DNA of 9,112 nucleotides from Oscillospiraceae bacterium (lineage in GTDB: Bacteria > Bacillota_A > Clostridia > Oscillospirales > Oscillospiraceae), in contig JAFQPT010000112.1 of the NCBI GenBank assembly GCA_017411665.1, forward strand, positions 1 through 9,112. Reading direction: 5' to 3'. Shown piece after piece: positions 6,361 to 9,112 of this stretch. The position numbers and the translations under genes were made by a program. Under the pieces are notes generated by a model. The model saw only the letters and a list, made by a program, of their open reading frames with translations, searched no databases and was not told the DNA's origin. The stretch's first letter is position 1. Every line of letters begins with the position of its first letter.

Positions 6361-7931
6361 TTGTTGTCAATAATCTGAAGCTGCGCCCCGGCGAAAGCGA
6401 AAAGAAGCTGCAAAAGCTGGCAGCGCAGGCACTGAAGGTGAAAATCGAGGACTTCACGTCCTTTGAAATCTATAAGAAGTCGCTGGATGCCAGACGCAAG
6501 AACGACATCCACTTTGTCTATGCGGTTGCACTGACCGTAAAAGGAAATGAGCAGGCGGTTGCCTCTCGCTGTAAGCAGGCATCCGTGCGCCATGCTTTCT
6601 CTTATGATATTCCCACAGCCAAAAGCGAAAAGCGACCCGTCATTGTGGGCTTTGGTCCCGGTGGTATGTTTGCAGCGTTGCTGCTGACTAAGGCGGGGCT
6701 GCGTCCCATTGTGCTGGAGCGGGGCGGAGATGTGGAATCCCGTCAGAAAGCGGTCGGGGAATTCCATAAAGGCGGCAGGCTGGATCCGGAAAACAATGTA
6801 CAGTTCGGTGAGGGCGGCGCAGGTACCTTTTCCGACGGCAAGCTCAATACCAATACCCATGACCCCCGTATCGGCTGGGTGCTGCGTGAATTTGTGGCTC
6901 ACGGCGCCAAGCAGAGCATCGTGTACGATGCAAAACCCCATATCGGCACGGATGTGCTGGTGAAGGTGGTGCGCAATATCCGTCAGTCTGTCATCGACGG
7001 CGGCGGAGAAGTGCGGTTTGGTGCGAAGGTGACAGGGCTGCGGACCGAAAACAATCGGGTCACAGGGGTAGTTGTCAATGGCGAGGAAGTCATTGAAACC
7101 GATGATGTGATTCTTGCCATCGGGCACAGCGCCCGCGATACCTTTACATGGCTGCATGAAATGGGCGTTCACATGACCCAAAAGGCATTTTCCATGGGGG
7201 TGCGCATTGAGCATCTGCAGGAGATGGTGGACAAGGCCCAGTACGGCATGCCCAGAGCCAAGACCCTGCCTCCTGTCAGCTATAATCTGAATGTGCATCT
7301 GCCCGACGGCGGCAGTGCCTATACCTTCTGCATGTGCCCCGGTGGTTATGTGTTTGCGGCGGCCAGCGAGGAAGGCGGTGTGTGCACCAACGGCATGAGC
7401 TATTCCGGTCGCAGCGGCACCAATGCCAATGCAGCGCTGCTGGTGACCTTGATGCCTGAGGATTTTCCCTCTGACCATGTGCTCAGCGGCATGGAATGGC
7501 AGCGGGAGATTGAACAGGCGGCATATAACTACGGAGGCGGCAATTATCTGGCACCCTGCCAGCTGGTGGGAGATTTTCTCAGTGACAGACCCAGTACTGC
7601 AGCCCGCAGTGTGAAGCCCACCTATGAGCCGGGTGTGATTTATGGTGACCTCCGTGAGGTGCTCCCAGAGCGGATTACCTCTGTGATGCAGCAGGCGATT
7701 CCCGCACTGGGCAGGAAGCTTCACGGCTTCGACCATCCCGATGCGGTGCTCACAGGGCCTGAAACGCGCTCCTCCAGTCCCGTACGCATTGAACGCGGAG
7801 AGGACTGTCAGAGTCTGAATCTGCAGGGGCTGTATCCCTGCGGGGAAGGTGCCGGCTATGCAGGCGGCATCACCAGTGCGGCAGTGGACGGGGTCCGCTG
7901 TGCGGAAGCGGTAATTCGGAAGTATCAATGA
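6357..7931 (+). CDS. COG2509-type FAD-dependent dehydrogenase, uncharacterised
   Basis: This 524-aa protein is a predicted FAD-dependent dehydrogenase of the COG2509 group. A small N-terminal domain (1 to about 90, MIVVNNLKLRPGESEKKL) precedes the dinucleotide-binding motif VIVGFGPGGMFAALLL (95-110) and ERGGDV (121-126). Further marks are the glycine-rich FGEGGAGTFSDGKLNT (150-165), FCMCPGG (324-330), ETRSSSPVRI (469-478) and the C-terminal FAD loop LYPCGEGAGYAGGI (492-505). No substrate is known. The ATG at 6357 overlaps the preceding stop (ATGA) and has AGGAGG at 6342-6347. An in-frame upstream codon at 6315 is rejected because it lies deep in the previous gene and ahead of that site. It is the last gene of the operon; the terminator starts just past its stop. 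The pairing of the two flavoprotein genes suggests a shared redox task, but this is inference. Confidence 0.9.
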   Translation: MIVVNNLKLRPGESEKKLQKLAAQALKVKIEDFTSFEIYKKSLDARRKNDIHFVYAVALTVKGNEQAVASRCKQASVRHAFSYDIPTAKSEKRPVIVGFGPGGMFAALLLTKAGLRPIVLERGGDVESRQKAVGEFHKGGRLDPENNVQFGEGGAGTFSDGKLNTNTHDPRIGWVLREFVAHGAKQSIVYDAKPHIGTDVLVKVVRNIRQSVIDGGGEVRFGAKVTGLRTENNRVTGVVVNGEEVIETDDVILAIGHSARDTFTWLHEMGVHMTQKAFSMGVRIEHLQEMVDKAQYGMPRAKTLPPVSYNLNVHLPDGGSAYTFCMCPGGYVFAAASEEGGVCTNGMSYSGRSGTNANAALLVTLMPEDFPSDHVLSGMEWQREIEQAAYNYGGGNYLAPCQLVGDFLSDRPSTAARSVKPTYEPGVIYGDLREVLPERITSVMQQAIPALGRKLHGFDHPDAVLTGPETRSSSPVRIERGEDCQSLNLQGLYPCGEGAGYAGGITSAAVDGVRCAEAVIRKYQ

Positions 7932-7932
7932 T

Positions 7933-7965
7933 AAAAAACGGCACGGAATCTCCGTGCCGTTTTTG
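7933..7965 (+). terminator. Strong rho-independent terminator of the folA operon
   Basis: A perfect 10-bp stem (ACGGCACGGA at 7938-7947 with TCCGTGCCGT at 7951-7960) has a 3-nt loop. It is flanked by AAAAA before and TTTT after, which extend the stem and supply the U-run. The stop codon of the upstream gene ends two bases before it. The A-run on the other side would let it work on the minus strand too. Confidence 0.93.
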
Positions 7966-8030
7966 TTTTGGAACAACTGCATGATTTACAAGGGACAGTT
8001 TGCAGAAAATGTGAGAAATTTCGATAATTG

Positions 8031-8059
8031 TTTACAAATTGTACATATTTTGATATACT
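8031..8059 (+). promoter_or_regulatory. Sigma-A-type promoter of the E2-like acyltransferase gene
   Basis: TTTACA (8031-8036) and TATACT (8054-8059) are spaced by 17 nt, each with 5 of 6 consensus bases, in AT-rich sequence. Initiation near 8066 gives a leader of about 38 nt. This is the best match to consensus in the window and suggests steady vegetative expression. Confidence 0.75.
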
Positions 8060-8104
8060 ACTTTTGTTAGACATCTGACAAATTTCTCTTTGGAGGTTTC
8101 GAAT

Positions 8105-8944
8105 ATGCGCCCTGACGGCATTCGAGTCAAGAACCAGGACCCCATGTACGAGCTGATTCCCTTCTTCATGCCTCGTCGCTACGACGCACAGAATATGATC
8201 ACCATTGATATTCCCATTGCTCCCATGCATGAGTATATCAACAGCAAGCGTAAGGAAGGTCTGCGCATCAGCCATCTGGCGCTGGTGCTGGCATCTTACG
8301 TGCGCACCGTAGCGGAATACCCCCATCTGAATCGCTTTATCGGCGGCGGCAACCACCGCATTTATGCACACAAGGATTTCTCCGTTGCAATGGTCGTTTT
8401 GCGCCCCGGTACGATAGGTGGCACTTCCATCAAGCTGCACTTTGACTTTACCGATACCATTTTTGATATCAACAGAAAAATCGAAGAGGCAATCGAGCTG
8501 AACCGCAATGCGGAAAATGACAACGGTCTGGATAAAATCATGCGTCTGCTGCTGGGCATTCCCGGTGTGGCACGCGGTGCGGTTGCGGCACTGCGTTTTC
8601 TGGACCGCCGCGGCTGGATTCCCGCACCTATCTGTGAAGTAAGCCCCTTCCATGCAAGCCTGCTGATTACCAATCTGGCGAGTATCCGCACCAACCACAT
8701 TTACCACCATGTCTATGACTTCGGCACTACCAGCGTAGCTATTGCAATGGGCAACCTTCGTGACCTGCCCAGAAAGACCAAGAACGGCATTGTGATGGAA
8801 CGTCATCTGCCTATGGGTGTTGTAATGGACGAACGCATCTGCAACGGGCATTACTTTGCAACCGCTTTCTCCCGCATGAAGGAATACCTTCGTGACCCCG
8901 GTCTGCTGGAAGGTCCTCCCAGAGTGCTGAACCCCGAAATTTAA
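8105..8944 (+). CDS. Free-standing 2-oxo acid dehydrogenase E2-like (CAT-fold) acyltransferase domain
   Basis: This 279-aa protein resembles the catalytic domain of dihydrolipoamide acyltransferases and chloramphenicol acetyltransferase. The helix SHLALVLASYVRTVAEYPHLN (56-76) parallels the E2 segment ending in HPxLN. A strand block near 186-217 (LLITNL, then TTSVAIAMG) parallels the E2 TFTVSNLG...LAVG region. PMGVVMDERICNGHYFA (236-252) lies where E2 has the active-site DHRxxDG. Here the catalytic His is Glu (E243) and the Asp is Asn (N247). No lipoyl or E1/E3-binding domain is present, and no pdh-type genes are nearby, so a role in a classical 2-oxo acid dehydrogenase complex is unlikely. 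The ATG at 8105 follows GGAGG (8092-8096) at 8 nt; a TTG at 8090 precedes that site and is rejected. The gene is monocistronic, with its own promoter and terminator. The substrate is unknown. Confidence 0.82.
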   Translation: MRPDGIRVKNQDPMYELIPFFMPRRYDAQNMITIDIPIAPMHEYINSKRKEGLRISHLALVLASYVRTVAEYPHLNRFIGGGNHRIYAHKDFSVAMVVLRPGTIGGTSIKLHFDFTDTIFDINRKIEEAIELNRNAENDNGLDKIMRLLLGIPGVARGAVAALRFLDRRGWIPAPICEVSPFHASLLITNLASIRTNHIYHHVYDFGTTSVAIAMGNLRDLPRKTKNGIVMERHLPMGVVMDERICNGHYFATAFSRMKEYLRDPGLLEGPPRVLNPEI

Positions 8945-9039
8945 TGTAAGAAACAACAAAAGCACCTGCTCATTGCACTGCTCCAAATTATACGGACAGT
9001 ACAAAAAAGCCCCATAGTAGGAAATATTGAGTTTTAAGC
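8945..9039. other. Non-coding spacer after the E2-like gene
   Basis: No convincing gene is seen. The stretch contains an imperfect direct repeat, GCACCTGCTC (8962-8971) and GCACTGCTCC (8975-8984), and an A-rich patch at 9001-9008. No promoter could be placed with confidence. Confidence 0.5.
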
Positions 9040-9076
9040 GGAGTAGCGCAGCGTTAGCGGCGCTACTCCAGTTTTT
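9040..9076 (+). terminator. Rho-independent terminator downstream of the E2-like gene
   Basis: GGAGTAGCGC (9040-9049) pairs perfectly with GCGCTACTCC (9060-9069). The 10-nt loop can close two further G-C pairs. AG and then five T (9072-9076) follow. It lies 96 nt past the E2-like stop codon on the same strand. The base of the stem overlaps a second hairpin at 9067-9083. Confidence 0.7.
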
Positions 9077-9083
9077 AACTGGA
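9067..9083 (+). other. Second hairpin overlapping the terminator
   Basis: TCCAGTT (9067-9073) and AACTGGA (9077-9083) form a perfect 7-bp stem with a 3-nt T loop. It uses the last three bases of the terminator stem and the whole T-run, so the two structures cannot both form completely. This resembles an alternative-structure arrangement, but it is also simply a short palindrome in AT-rich sequence. Confidence 0.4.
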
Positions 9084-9112
9084 TACGTTGATGGTTATAG
9101 AAATAGATGTAG

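Noticed and set aside
6303..7982. 559-codon open frame antisense to the COG2509-type gene
   Set aside because: Same register effect; it also runs through the terminator hairpin, and its product is low-complexity in character (many His, Gly and Cys) without a domain.
7925..9004. 359-codon open frame antisense to the E2-like gene, starting with a Cys-containing MYCPYNLEQC sequence
   Set aside because: The frame mirrors codon use of the real gene. The opening residues lie in the spacer and faintly resemble small Cys-rich proteins, but there is only a TTG start, no ribosome-binding site and no continuing similarity.

Overview
This window looks like chromosomal core sequence from an anaerobic, spore-forming member of the Clostridia, most likely Oscillospirales/Ruminococcaceae-like. 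The reasons are an oxygen-sensitive class III ribonucleotide reductase (nrdD-nrdG), a dipicolinate synthase pair (dpaA-dpaB), strong Shine-Dalgarno sites, compact operons, and moderately GC-rich coding sequence broken by AT-rich promoters. The lineage is inferred from gene content and protein style, not from a search. No IS element, phage gene, CRISPR array, tRNA or rRNA was seen.

Layout: (1) The left edge carries a rho-independent terminator on the + strand for a gene outside the window. It converges on nrdG. (2) 55-2834, minus strand: nrdD then nrdG, which make dNTPs anaerobically. Upstream of nrdD is a sigma-A-type promoter embedded in a nested inverted repeat that fits a pair of NrdR operators. 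(3) 3110-4529, minus strand: dpaA then dpaB, which make dipicolinate for the spore core. (4) 4596-7965, plus strand, divergent from dpaA: a dihydrofolate reductase gene and two FAD-dependent oxidoreductase genes of poorly known role. They are tightly packed, with gaps of 3 nt and an ATGA overlap, and end at a strong terminator. (5) 8031-8944, plus strand: a monocistronic gene with a near-consensus promoter. It encodes a free-standing 2-oxo acid dehydrogenase E2-like acyltransferase domain whose catalytic His and Asp positions are changed. (6) 8945-9112: non-coding, with a terminator hairpin overlapping a second, mutually exclusive hairpin.

NrdD and NrdG work together: NrdG uses SAM and a 4Fe-4S cluster to put the glycyl radical on NrdD. 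DpaA and DpaB act in the mother cell on a lysine-pathway intermediate. FolA supports thymidylate and one-carbon metabolism and is co-transcribed with the two flavoproteins. No new multi-gene system is evident. The points most worth checking are the nrdD operator architecture, the degenerate active site of the E2-like protein, the cysteine-rich NrdD tail and the unexplained folA-flavoprotein operon.
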